Source: Sequoia sempervirens (taxonomy: Eukaryota; Streptophyta; Pinopsida; Cupressales; Cupressaceae). From it: a DNA stretch of 64,000 nucleotides. The position numbers were made by a program, and so were the translations under genes. The notes below the pieces were generated by a model. That model had not been told where the DNA came from and did not search any database. It worked only from the letters and a program-made list of their open reading frames with translations. The DNA lies in the NCBI GenBank assembly GCA_007258455.2, contig VDFB02000001.1, positions 12,008,754 to 12,072,753 of the forward strand, in the 5' to 3' direction. This document shows, in pieces, positions 48,055 through 59,328 of this stretch. The stretch's first letter is position 1. Each line of letters starts with the position of its first letter.

Positions 48055-48494
48055 GGGGAGAGGACCCAATACCTCAACATGTTTCAATCGTTGTGATAGT
48101 AGTTGTTTATATAATGCCCCATATTTTTATCAATATTGGACAAATAGTTGTGACTTTAAAGTTGTTAGTGTTGATGATGACTACCCATACTTAAACAAAA
48201 TGTATTCCTTTGGTCTAAAAAGCAACCAATCATATGATTCCACATCAACACTCAATAAAACATACTGTGAATCCACAAGTATTGGTCTCACTTTTTTTTT
48301 TGGGACTTTTTGGAAACTTTGACAAAAAACATGCTAATGTGGCATCATATTTGATGATGTGGCCCTATAATCTTAGTTATAAGCAGGGGACTTGCCAAGT
48401 AAGCTATTGTAAAAAATTGGGAGTGATTTGAAATTTCCACGTAGGATAATTAGAAGCGTGAAGTTAGGGTGCACAACTACTGAGTCCTCTCCCC
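48055..48494 (+). mobile_element. MITE copy C
   Basis: 440 bp with GGGGAGAGGACCCA ends and flanking TA on both sides. Same orientation as copy A at 6978-7367. Inserted in the internal region of the LARD-like element. Confidence 0.8.
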
Positions 48495-49340
48495 TATTTA
48501 AAATTGCTCACAACATCGAACACCAAACACTTTGAACCTAAGTGCATTTTGATCTAGGATACATGACATCTACATTTCAAAGATGATAAATATTAAACTC
48601 AAATGTATATGTGAGTGGTTGGACAGCTTTAAGAAACTCACAAAATTCATACATTTTGAAGTAACTCCAAACTACATCCTTAAAATGGTTTAATATAAGT
48701 TATTCTTATAGAACATGTGTCACAATAAATGAATATAAAGAAGTATGCATTTTTCATTTTACAAGGTGACATACATATATAATTTAAATTTGATCATTGA
48801 AGTTGTTAAATACATTGTGTTATAATAAATAGGAACTAGGATGAAAAAATATTTCTTGGGTACACATAACCACTCTAAAACCCAAGGAATTGATATCATT
48901 ACTTCATTAATAATTAAAAATCATCACTAAGATATAAAACAAAAGAACTAATGCTATGGACTGAAATTTTCTTAGTCTTGACCATGCATCTAACCTTTAA
49001 GTGGGCCACGAGAATAGATCTCTAGATCAATATCTTATTTGAAAGCTCATAGAGTAGGCCTATTGATTTTCTATGGACATGGTTCCTTAGGATGAGCCCA
49101 AGTATAAATAAGGAGTTGCTCAAGACAATGTTAACTCTAGACAAGATTTTAAATATGGATGTGAACACACATGTGATATAGGATTTTCATTAATACTATA
49201 GAAAAATTAGCATAAGGGTCTTATAGAATTAAGTCTTATGACTCAAAGATTAGGAAAAGTGTATAGCACTAGGCATACACAAGGATCATGAAATATCTAC
49301 AGTTAAAGGGAATTTCCCAGGTATTAAGGATCGATCATTA
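48495..49340 (-). other. Internal leader of the LARD-like element
   Basis: Non-coding sequence between the MITE and the primer-binding site. No features recognised. Confidence 0.4.
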
Positions 49341-49353
49341 GGCTTTGATACCA
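49341..49353 (-). other. Primer-binding site of the LARD-like element
   Basis: The minus strand reads TGGTATCAAAGCC two bases after the LTR end, close to the initiator tRNA-Met complement used by Copia-type elements. This sets the element's orientation as minus. Confidence 0.7.
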
Positions 49354-49355
49354 AA

Positions 49356-50423
49356 TGTAATTCTACTTTTCTCCATTGGCTATTTGAGTAACAATAGTGG
49401 ACTTAATATAACAAATGTTAGAGTTAATATAATTTATAATGTGCAATATTATCAAAATAAATGTGAATAATTAATGTAAGCTACATACATGTGACAATTA
49501 AATAATCAACATAGTATATGGAATAACACCTCCACATAGATTAATCAGATTAACACCAAATCATATAAGACAATATTCCCAATATTATCATTTCAATGTT
49601 TATCAATACTTATTTTAAAGTCAAGGAAAGGAAGATATCCAACACTCAGAGGAATGGTTACAGACCTAGGTTGTTTCTCGGCATAAAAACTCCCGGAGGA
49701 ACTAGTTCTTGCACATAACCAACCTACCGTCATGACATAAATCAGTTCTTACACAAAACCCAACATGCCTTCACAACATAAACACGGCCTTGGTTAGGAC
49801 ACTCTCGGGTGTACGATGTACCCTGAGTTGGACACACGTTGCATGTGCCCCTTCTCCAAATGTTTAAGTGCCCACCTAGACCCTAACCTTCACTCCTTTG
49901 TGCCCTTTTAGTTCCTCTTTCCTTTTTTCCCTTTTCCCCTTGAATGTTCTTCATTCTTCCATGTCTCACATGAATGGTTTATATACCCTTTTAAGAGGTG
50001 GTTTCCAAACCATCACACCCTTTCACAAAAGTAGTCTTTTAATAATTATTTAAATAAATAATTATTCTTCCTTCTTAAAGAGTGTTTATATATATTTCTT
50101 TATTAATCTCTCTTTTTTAGACTGCAGGAATCGGTCGGGTATCCGTCCCCCTATAAACTATAGTGTGTCTGGTAAAAAAATTTCACGTCACTAATGATGT
50201 TGGCGAGACATGCCCTTTGGTACCATGGGGATGGTGGGATGAATAGACCTCATGACCTCTTGCCTGCAACAAGATGCTTTTGCCAATCGAGCTAGGCCCA
50301 CCACCCCAATTAATCTCTCTTTTAACCAAAGGATCATAATATCCTTTATTTTCCATCTCCCTTTTAATTCTAAAGGGGTATTTCATAGATTTCTCTTCTT
50401 TTGGGGAAAAAAATCACATAACA
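49356..50423 (-). repeat. 5' LTR of the LARD-like element, with SINE insertion
   Basis: About 860 bp once the SINE and its duplicated target are removed. Matches the split left LTR in both halves. Confidence 0.85.
50117..50309 (-). mobile_element. tRNA-derived SINE
   Basis: A 193-bp insert with a perfect 14-bp target duplication TTAATCTCTCTTTT (50103-50116 and 50310-50323). On the minus strand it begins with a tRNA-like head: the A-box-like TAGCTCGATTGGCAAAAGC and a degenerate B box near GAGGTCATGAGGTC. It ends in a short A-run (AAAAAA). This is the standard layout of plant SINEs moved by L1 machinery. Confidence 0.8.
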
Positions 50424-50509
50424 GAAAAGATGGAATTAATTACATAAATAATAAATATTTATTTAATTAATAGCTTAGGATAGAGTAAAATAAGGTGTGA
50501 TTGCGTAAG

Positions 50510-53156
50510 TGTTAGGAAATATCAATAGTGCTTCACATTGTGGTAGTAATTATTATGTGTAAATGCAATATTTATAACATTACATTAGTGTGAGGATGTA
50601 AATGAGTTGTTATAAACAACTCATATAATAGAATTAGCATATAGTTAGCATAGCAATATGATTAACATATTGTTATTATAATAGGCTTGGAGGATATTTC
50701 GATTGAGCTAATATCCTAGAATATAGGAGACATCCTCCTATATATATGTAATATGTATTGAATGGAAATTAAGGAAGCACGTATTATTTTGTATTTTATT
50801 ATTATAGCTTTTATTTTCCTATACTCATATTTTCTAATATGGTATGAGAGCATTGTTGAGATTGTAATGTCAAGAATGTTTCCAGTTAGGCAATGGTAAA
50901 TTTGGAAGAAGATCTAAGCTTGCAGGGTGTAAGGTTCAATAAAAATTCAATATCCTGGGCACCTACAGAATGCCATTCACAAGACACCGCAAAAAATAAT
51001 GAGAATTTGTACGAATGCATAAGATCTGCCCAAATCAGGTTTCTATAGTGATTTTCAATCTTTAAAATTCTATTCTATTGTATTTAGCGCCAAAGTGTGT
51101 AGTGTTATGTTGCTTTTTTGTATATTGAGGTCAAGGTCAAGGGCTCGAGACCCAATGAGTTGAAAGCAGCAAATGACTTTGATATAAACAAATCTTGAGG
51201 ATCCTAGGTTTCTAATACTAACATCGACATCTCTGTCAATTCCATTCTCTTTCCCAAAGTGTCAATTGCACTTTGATTATCTAGACATTTGTTGCTTGGG
51301 TTGACACGAAAAATCTTCATTTGCAGGTAGTCCAATTTCATGTGGATCTCAATTTTGTTCTTCAATGTAAGGAATATCATGCTAAGCATGTTGCACACCT
51401 ACATTATTTGTTGGTTGAAACCAATTCACAAATAAGTGGTTGCAATTATGATAGTCAAGTAAAAATGGTGTGTGTGGTGGAGTAAAGATTAGTTGCAAGA
51501 GCCTTCAATGTTTGCTTAGCATTTGATGAGGAATTTGAAGAATATTTGTTGGTTGAAACCAATTCACAAAAAAATGGCCGCAATCATGATAGTCAAGTAA
51601 AAATGGTGTGTGTGGTGGAGCATAGATCAGTTGCAAGAGCCTTCGATAGTTTTATAGTGGTAGGTTATTATTTAATGTTTCAAAATATCTTATTAGTTAT
51701 TAAAGTGATATTTTGTCTCGTGGTCTAAAACTCAAGTTGTATAGTGTCTATTTTCACAAGTCATTAAAAATTGTGTTACGAAAACTATGTGTATCAAAAT
51801 TTAAAAGTGTCAAAATAATAAAAATTGCCTCAATTGTAATTGGACGCACTATCCCTTGTACGTGATGTCCATCTTGTGGGGGGGCATTATAAAATTGAGC
51901 CTCAAATTAAAGTTTTATAAGTAGCAAGCTCATTGGAGGACAAAGGCATGGGAGGTTGGAGGTCAATTAGTGATCTCTCATCAGTCACCAACAGTGGGGC
52001 CGCATAGAGCTATGGTGGCATTTTTTTTGGTATGCTTTTTGTTATGTGCAGTGTGGTGTGTACATGTTTACAATGTTCTTGTTGCATTGTGTGGTGGATG
52101 TTGGAAGAGAAATTGTACAGGATGGTAGATAACTGCCAAGATCCTCTAATTGTGATGATGCTTTGACTGCCATACTTTGTTGGAAGATGATCGGTCAATG
52201 AATATGTTCATTGGCAATAGTGATCATGTGCACCAAGATCTAGACAATAATATCTAGATAGTAGTATGTAACATGATATGATTCACTTTTTAGTGTTCCT
52301 GGTTATGTGAATAAATGGAATTTCACTTTGTGGGGGGAAAATAATAACCAATGTTACATTCCCATTATGTGCTAAAACAGCTAAAGTCAAGGGAAACTTT
52401 TAGTGGTAGTGGCGGTTGTCTATGTTGTTCGAGATTGAGTGGTTGTGATCGATAACAGTGACTATAGTTAAGAACACTGTGTTCTTATGAAATGTAGTAT
52501 GAAAAATTTTCCAATGTGAGTTTTCCATATTTATGATATGTATGTTGATTCCTATATATTTCCCTGATATACAAGCATAGTGGTGAACAAAAGCACCAAA
52601 GTAAATCAGTTCATCGATCTTGAATGGGTTTGTGGGAGGATCTAGAAAACCACATGAGGTGGACAGTTGATGGGTTGCTATCACATCAAGATTTGTGGTA
52701 AGGTTGTTTAAAATCATGGAAGGAGAGAGCCTTTCTTTTGGATCAAGGTCATGAGTCACATAGTTGGACATGCCATAGGGGTGAGCATATTGCAGAGGAG
52801 TGTGTGAATGTTGTTCTACCATGTTCACACTAAGGGGGGAAATGTTAGGAAATATCCTTAGTGCTTCATATTGTGGTAGTAATTATGATGTCTAAATTAC
52901 ATTAGTGTGACGATGTAAATGAGTTGTTATAAACAACTCATATAATAGAATTACCAAATAGCTAGCATAACAATATGATTAATGTATTGTTATTATAATA
53001 GACTTGGACAATATTTCGGTCGAGCTAATATCCTAGAATATAGGAGACATCCTCCTATATATATGTAATATGTATTGAATAGAAATTAAGGAAGCACATA
53101 TTATTTTTTATTTTATTATTGTAGATTATATTTTCATGTGCTCATATTTTCTACTA
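50510..53156 (+). mobile_element. Short non-autonomous Copia-type element
   Basis: LTRs 50510-50839 and 52843-53156 both begin TGTTAGGAAATATC and end TTTCTAATA or TTTCTACTA. The perfect TSD is GTAAG (50505-50509 and 53157-53161). A primer-binding site TGGTATGAGAGC at 50840-50851 and a polypurine tract AAGGGGGGAAA at 52832-52842 put it on the plus strand. The 2.0-kb interior has no complete gag or pol. The LTR ends TG...TA instead of TG...CA. Confidence 0.85.
51403..51645 (+). repeat. Direct duplication inside the short Copia-type element
   Basis: A ~95-bp segment (TTTGTTGGTTGAAACCAATT to GTTGCAAGAGCCTTC) occurs twice, at about 51405-51511 and 51546-51643, with a few changes. The duplicated part can be read as a frame but matches no known domain. 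Confidence 0.75.
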
Positions 53157-53161
53157 GTAAG

Positions 53162-54080
53162 GACATATTTTAGGTGTCTATAGACATATTCCCAAACCCA
53201 TAGATTTGTTACTATTTTCTATATAAACCATTCACATATGTGGAACACATATTTTACCCCTACAATTAAAACTAAGATGTATTGAACAACTAAATGGTTA
53301 GTTAAAAGAGAGATATAGACCCTAAATCATTTTAGAATGTCATCTATTTTGTATTTTAAAGAAAAATTTCCTAAAACTTGGTCTTCAAAGGAGATAAGAA
53401 CACAAGATCCTTTTCTTATTTTATTGATTTTGCGACTCATACCTGTCCCTCACATGGTGGATCATCAACTTAATGGATGGCATCTATCTAGATTCAACAT
53501 TATTTTAACATAAATATATCCACAAGCTCATTTATAGATTTTAAAATTTTATCCTCCAAGGAAGTTTTGGATATCTTAAATTGCCTTATTCACAATTATA
53601 TAAACATGCTTAATGTCCACTAGAAAGTGTTGTATTATCTTATCGGACTCAAATTATTTTTCAAAAGCTCAATTTAGGCACTCCATTGTATTTGAAATAT
53701 TATATTTTCAAGTCAAAACTCCTTTTGGACCATCCACCCTATCCAATCTAAGCTATAACAATTTTGGCTCCATGTCCTCACGACAATAGGCATGAAAGTG
53801 AACTTTGTTATAAACAATAAAATTTATCATTTAGTATATAAGAAGGTACACAAAAAATCATGACTATAATTAATATAGTGTCAATAGTAAAACTTGGGGC
53901 TAATAAGCCCAACAAAACTTTAATTATGGTGGAGTGGACTCTCATAGTCCCCATATTTTACCCAAGTATGTGTTTCCTAAAATTGTCAAATATAGAATTT
54001 ATTTATATTTGTCAAATTCAATACTCTAAACTTTGAGCTAGGGAAAACTAGGGAGTATCCTTGCTACTCCATTCAAACTC
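53162..54080. other. Unassigned stretch
   Basis: No gene or repeat structure supported. Confidence 0.4.
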
Positions 54081-54650
54081 ATGGGAGAAACCTACACTTT
54101 CATGTCAATACCTAAAATTAAGGATACAACTAAGTTTTTTAGTTTTGATCAAGCATCTCAAAGGTGTTATGATGTGGAAAATAATATTCAATGGTTCCTC
54201 TTACAAAAGAAGGTCAAGAACCTATTATACAAACATGATTGAAGCCCTACAATGGAAAGTATAAATATTTGGGTTGTACAATGAGGATGTGATGAGTAAT
54301 CTTGTGACTAATAGGTTTTTGGGTATAGAGAAAGATCCCAATACCATAACCTCATTGACATACTAATGGGAGAAACCTATAATTTCATGTAAATACACAA
54401 GATTGTGGATATAATTAGGTCTTTTAGTTTCATTCAAGTACCTCAAAGATAGTATGATTTGGAATGCACAAATCAGTAGTTCCTCTAAGAGAAAAAGATC
54501 AAGAATCTATAATACAAACATAATAAAAGCTATGTCTTGGAAAGTATAAAATATTTGGGATGTACAATGAAGATTGCATGAGTAAGCTCACAATTGATAG
54601 GTTGTTGGGTATAGATAAATGGCCCAATACCATTAACCCAATTGACATGA
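54081..54650 (+). repeat. Imperfect tandem duplication, period about 285 bp
   Basis: ATGGGAGAAACCTA begins both copies (54081 and 54366). Matching order continues through CACTTTCATGT, TTAGTTT..ATCAAG, TACAAACATGATT-like and AAAGTATAAATATTTGGG blocks. Copies are clearly diverged. Not coding in any recognisable way. Confidence 0.7.
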
Positions 54651-56173
54651 AAAGATTACTCAATGAGTTTGATGACAAGATTTCTTGTAGAAATATCAAA
54701 AGGTCTACAAAATAATGGTTGGAATATAAGGCAATAGCTAGACCATAATTTGATGGGAGGATACAATCAAAGGAGGATGACAAAGATGATGAATGTTATG
54801 AAGCTTGCCTAGGATAGGGGAAATTGAAATTGTCAATATTTCTTCAAGGGCCACTTCACCTTCAAATACTCTCACAAATTTTGTTCTTATGTCAACACAA
54901 GTGGGCACTCCTATACAATGCACCAAAGCTCTACTATAAGACATTTCATTCATGTCTAAGGTTATTATTCCCATTGTCCTAATAAATTCTAATATTTCCC
55001 CTATTTTTCTATATGTTAGTATTTCTTTTGTTCTTATCAATGTTTCTAATAAGTTTGGTATAGTAAATGCTTCTCAAATCTTATAAGAGTAATTCCATTT
55101 AAGGATTCAAAATATCCTTTTTTTTCCATGAAAGTTGATCCTATGGTTATGTTTGAGAGTGGCCAAGGTCAAGGTATTGCATTAACTAGTACTTCTCTCA
55201 TTTCTATTGTAGATGTGTTTGGTGATTTTTTAGTTTTAGTTTCTAGGGTGCCTTGTGTTTCAAATCTAGACGTTGTTTTAGTGTCTTTAATTCCATTTCA
55301 GGAAGAATATAGTATCTAAATTCTCTAGTTTGTGCCTTTTCCTATAATGTCTACTATTGTTACTATAAGTCCTATTCATTCTAGTGTACCAATTCTATCA
55401 CTTTTTTATAGCAATATTTAAATAAATTTAGAGATCGCCATAGAAGAAATGGTGACTTTAAGAGTTATGAGCCATAATTAGTTGATCGATTGAAACCAAA
55501 AGTTAATAATAAAACTTGGTTTGAGCGTGCAATTAAATGATGTTTATTTAGAGTTGGAATATGATTAAGTTATAGGGAAATTAAAGAGGGTGATAAAAAG
55601 AAATAATCAAACCCTATGAAAAGACATTATCATGGAAATAGAACATGAATTATTTTCAGTTTCAAGAAACAAAATAGCTTGAAGACATACCTTATGCAAT
55701 AAAATCCATACTAGATTTAGTTGTGGATCATGTTTAACATTTAATTATAGAGAATGAGAGATAGAATAAAATAAGTTTTGTTGAGGTACCTAAAGACTTA
55801 GTGAAATATATTAATAAGAATTTAATGTAGGTGTATAATAAGGTTTGCCAAGCATATGCAATTTAATATCTTGATAAAGCCTTAGTGAAACTGAAATTTT
55901 TTAAGATTAATAAAATGATGGATAAGGTAGACTTCATTAGGTAGGTGAAAGTAGATTGTAGGCCAATAAATGTTAATATAATGACTATGGTTGATTTGTA
56001 ATTGGCTTCCAATTTTCTTATCAAGGTCGACAAGACAATCTAAGGATAGAGACAAACTATTATTTGCAAGAAGAGGAAGTAGATAAGGAGACCCTACAAT
56101 TACATAGTTTATTTAAATATATTTGTTATAAAAAAATCTTAAATGAGAAAAAAATAATTGGTTAACCAAATAG
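54651..56173 (+). other. Relic sequence, possibly an old coding frame
   Basis: From about 55750 the plus strand gives fragments with protein-like wording (EVPKDLVKYINKN, KLKFFKINKMMDKVDFI, YYLQEEEVDKETLQLH), separated by stops. Similar wording resumes after the foldback element at 59506-59830 (HTIVKYFTKEFF, INEIGKAIAKFMLHAKVSLE). The family is unknown to me. Confidence 0.25.
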
Positions 56174-56319
56174 TTATGATATTGCTATTAAGATTCAATT
56201 GTGTAGTTTCGAGTCAAACTCATTGACCCATGTTTTCATGAGTAGTGGTTCAGAAGAACCCATCTCTCATGATAATAATGGTCCACTTAGCATTCATTGC
56301 ATCTAGGTGATGCTCACAG

Positions 56320-56430
56320 AGGTGAAGCATTGGGCCTTCTCGGGAGGTCACCCATCCCAATACAACTCCAACTCAAGCGCTCTTAACCACAGAGTTCTCT
56401 CCAAGGTTAAACCCACTTAGCTTACAACCT
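56320..56430 (-). repeat. 5S rRNA-like sequence, unit 1
   Basis: Minus strand carries the 5S internal-promoter blocks in degenerate form (GTTAAGAGCGCTTGAG, then TTGGGATGGGTGACCTCCCG). Diverged from a functional gene; box A carries an indel-like change. Confidence 0.65.
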
Positions 56431-56682
56431 CATTTGCAAAACCTTCAGCAATTGTTGTGCCTTATGAACCATTCATTATAGAGCCCCTTTAGCTTATCAA
56501 TTGATAAGTAGGAGGTATTCTCCACAGCAAGTCAAATTATGATATTGCTATTAGGATTCAACTATGTAGTTTCGAGTCAAACTCATTGACCCATATTTCA
56601 TGAGTAGTGGTTCACAAGAACCCATATCTTATGATAATGAATGGTCCACTTAGAACTCATTGCATCTAGGTGATGCTCACAA

Positions 56683-56790
56683 AGGTGAAGCACTGGGCTT
56701 TCCCGGGAGGTCACCCATCCTAGTAATACTCTAGCTCAAGCGTGCTTAACCACATAGTTCTCTCCAAGGTTAAACCCACTCATCTTGCAA
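56683..56790 (-). repeat. 5S rRNA-like sequence, unit 2
   Basis: Minus strand has GTTAAGCACGCTTGAGCTAG, then GGATGGGTGACCTCCCGGGA, very close to the plant 5S box A and box C. The 5' third is poorly conserved. Confidence 0.75.
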
Positions 56791-57021
56791 CCTCATTTGC
56801 AAAACATTCAGGAAATGTTGTGCCTTATGAACCATTCATTATAGAGCCCCTTTAGCTCATCAATTGATAATTACGAAGTATTTTCCACAACGAGTCAAAT
56901 TATGATATTATTATCAGGATTCAACTGTGTAGTTTCAGGTCAAACTCATTGATCCATGCTTCATGAGTAGTGGTTCACAAGAAGCCATCTCTCATGATAA
57001 TGAATGGTCCACTTAGCACTC

Positions 57022-58520
57022 TTATGTAGAGCCAAGGTGAAGGTTAATCACAACAATTTCTAGTATCAACTTAAAACAATGAACTCTTCAACCAATACCT
57101 TCAACCTATCAAGCATCAACTCTCCCTCAAGGAGTCTTATTCCTCCAACTTTCGAAACAAGCACAAATCTTCTCCAAGACCCTATCAAAACCTTCAACAT
57201 GCTTCTAATGGAAAGTTAGATCATTCGACAACACTCTTCAAATGTATTTCATTGGACATATCAAAACTCATTAGTTGACCTTATTTACCTTGTAGTAGTG
57301 GGAACCCAGTTTTTCCCACTTTCACTTAGATTCTCCAAAGGACTTACAAAAAAAATATTAGTTTTAGATACCCTTTTGGGTCCTATAAAACATATCTTAA
57401 ACTTAGCCACAACTCTTTTGGAGCTTATCTAACTTTCAGTAAGACCAACATGGAAAAGGCTACTCAATTAGGCATGTTTTCCAAAAAAAGTACCTCACAA
57501 ACGCCTGCCCTTTGCAAAATTCCTTCAAACAGTCAAAATATATGTGAAAAAGATTTAAATTATCCAATTTATTCACCAGTTCAAGGACTTTTTCATACTG
57601 TTCTCACAAACCCTCATTTTAATGCAATTTTTAAGGGTTTTTAATGGAAAGCACCATTCCATGACTCCTCCAATCGACCCAATGCCCAAAAAATCCTCCA
57701 ATAACTCTACACAGACTCATCAGACCCTCACAAAGTCCCTACAAGCACTCATTTACAAAAAACCCCTCTTTGGTTCCTCATCTCGATGTTGGAAAACCCC
57801 TTGTTCAGACCTAGGGCAGTCATAAGAATGCCATACAAAGACCACTTCTTATTCCCAATTTCATTTACAAACTTGTCCTAACATGTTCTCAATCAATCCA
57901 CCAAGATACAGTGGTGAACAATAGGTGGATTGATTGTTACATCTAAATTTGCCTCAAACCTTTAATTCAGCCAAACAAAGAAAATCACTGTGTTTTGTTG
58001 TTTCCTTCTACAAACAAATGACTTAAGACAACAAATCAAAATTAAATGAATTAGAACACATACATACACATTCCCTGAAGTTTCTAGAGCAGGGAAAATC
58101 TGTATGAGACCGTACAACACTCTGAAATCTCAGGAAAACAGTGTTTTTACCAGAAAATTGCTCAAAAATTGTGGCCTCTATTATATGGATTTGTTACAAA
58201 ACTCTTCAACAGTCCTCTTTTCGACCTTGGAAAGGTTTTTAAATAATTTTAAGGACAACCACCTTCAAACCAATGCCCATAACCAACCTTTGGATTAGTT
58301 GGTTTCTTAAATTACAATTGTTTGCTAATGTTGTTTTGTTAACATTTTACAACTTCCATACTTTCCAATTGCTTCTAGGACACAAAAACACCCTCCATTT
58401 ACATTGTGTTTGGTCTCTTAGACCTTATTAGGAAAAATAAACTTAAATTCACTAACATTACCCTACTTATGCATTCAAACAATAAAAAAATGGAAATGTA
58501 GTGTAGGTGCTCCTGCACCA
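57022..58520 (-). mobile_element. 1.5-kb insertion in the foldback array, probably a solo LTR
   Basis: Flanked by CACTC at 57017-57021 and 58521-58525, and removing it restores a 363-bp repeat period. On the minus strand it begins TGGTGCAGGAGCACCTACAC, a typical LTR start, and ends near GGCTCTACATAA. No coding potential, PBS or second LTR, so a solo LTR fits best. Confidence 0.65.
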
Positions 58521-58549
58521 CACTCATTGCATCTAGGTGATGCTCACAG

Positions 58550-58657
58550 AGGTGAAGCATTGGGCCTTCTTGGGAAGTCACCCATCCCAATAATACTCCA
58601 GCTCAAGTGCGCTTAACCACAGTGTTCTCTCCAAGGTTAAACCCACTTAGCTTGCAA
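58550..58657 (-). repeat. 5S rRNA-like sequence, unit 3
   Basis: Third minus-strand unit, resumed after the LTR-like insertion. Has GGTTAAGCGCACTTGAGCTG and TTGGGATGGGTGAC. Confidence 0.75.
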
Positions 58658-58854
58658 CCTCATTTGCAAAACCTTCAGCAAGTGTTGTGCCTTATGAACC
58701 ATTCATTATAGAGCCCCTTTAGCTCATCAATTGATAAGTAGGAGGTATTTTCCATAGTGAGTCAAATTATGATATTGCTATCAATTGATGAGCTAAAGGG
58801 GCTCTATAATGAATGGTTCATAAGGCACAACACTTGCTGAAGGTTTTACAAATG

Positions 58855-58964
58855 AGGTTGCAAGCTAAGTGGGTTTAACCTTGGAGAGAACTTTGTGATT
58901 AAGCGCGCTTGAGCTGGAGTAGTATTGGGATGGGTGACATCCTGGGAATGCCATTGCTTCACCT
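58855..58964 (+). repeat. 5S rRNA-like sequence, unit 4
   Basis: First plus-strand unit: ATTAAGCGCGCTTGAGC at about 58899-58915, GGGATGGGTGAC at about 58928-58939, then a CTGGGAA block. The region upstream (GCAAGCTAAGTGGGTTTAAC) can be aligned loosely to the 5' half of 5S rRNA. Confidence 0.75.
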
Positions 58965-59220
58965 ATATGAGCATCACCTAGATGCAATGAGTGCTAAGTG
59001 AACCATTCATTACCATGAGAGATGTGTTCTTGTGAACCACTACTCATGAAACATGGGTCAATGAGTTTGACTTGAAACTACACAGTTGAATCCTGATAGC
59101 AATATCATAATTTGATTCATTGTGGAAAATACCTCCTACTTATCAATTGATGAGCTAAATGGACTCTATAATCAATGGTTCATAAGGCACAACACTTGTT
59201 GAAGGTTTTGCAAATGAGGT

Positions 59221-59328
59221 TGCAAGCTATGTGGGTTTAACCTTGGAGAGAACTTTGTGGTTAAGTGCGCTTGAGTTGGAATAGTATTGGGATGGGTGAC
59301 CTTCCAAGAAGGCGCAATGCTTCACCTC
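59221..59328 (+). repeat. 5S rRNA-like sequence, unit 5
   Basis: Second plus-strand unit, 362 bp after unit 4. GGTTAAGTGCGCTTGAG and GGGATGGGTGACC are retained, and the 3' end (ATGCTTCACCTCTG) parallels the 5S 3' end. No T-run terminator follows, so a normal 5S transcript is not expected. Confidence 0.75.

Larger units (their letters stand above)
28478..50423 (-). mobile_element. Large non-coding LTR element (LARD-like), minus strand, heavily nested
   Basis: The right LTR (5' LTR on the minus strand) is 49356-50423. The left LTR is split: 28478-29208 plus 36353-36470 around an L1 insertion. On the minus strand the LTRs start TGTTATGTGATT and end TTACA. A PBS follows the right LTR, and a polypurine tract (36471-36482) adjoins the left LTR. 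Flanks GAAAG (28473-28477) and GAAAA (50424-50428) agree at four of five bases. The internal region outside the nested L1 copies, 43655-49355, has no recognisable gag, integrase or RT, so it looks non-autonomous. Its present size includes an L1, a 7.1-kb tandem duplication, a MITE and a SINE. Confidence 0.75.

Noticed and set aside
52400..52828. 142-codon minus-strand frame
   Set aside because: Lies antisense inside the short plus-strand Copia-type element, ends at its polypurine tract, no domain.
58855..59328. Functional 5S rRNA genes
   Set aside because: The 5' half is poorly conserved, box sequences carry changes, and no T-run terminator follows.
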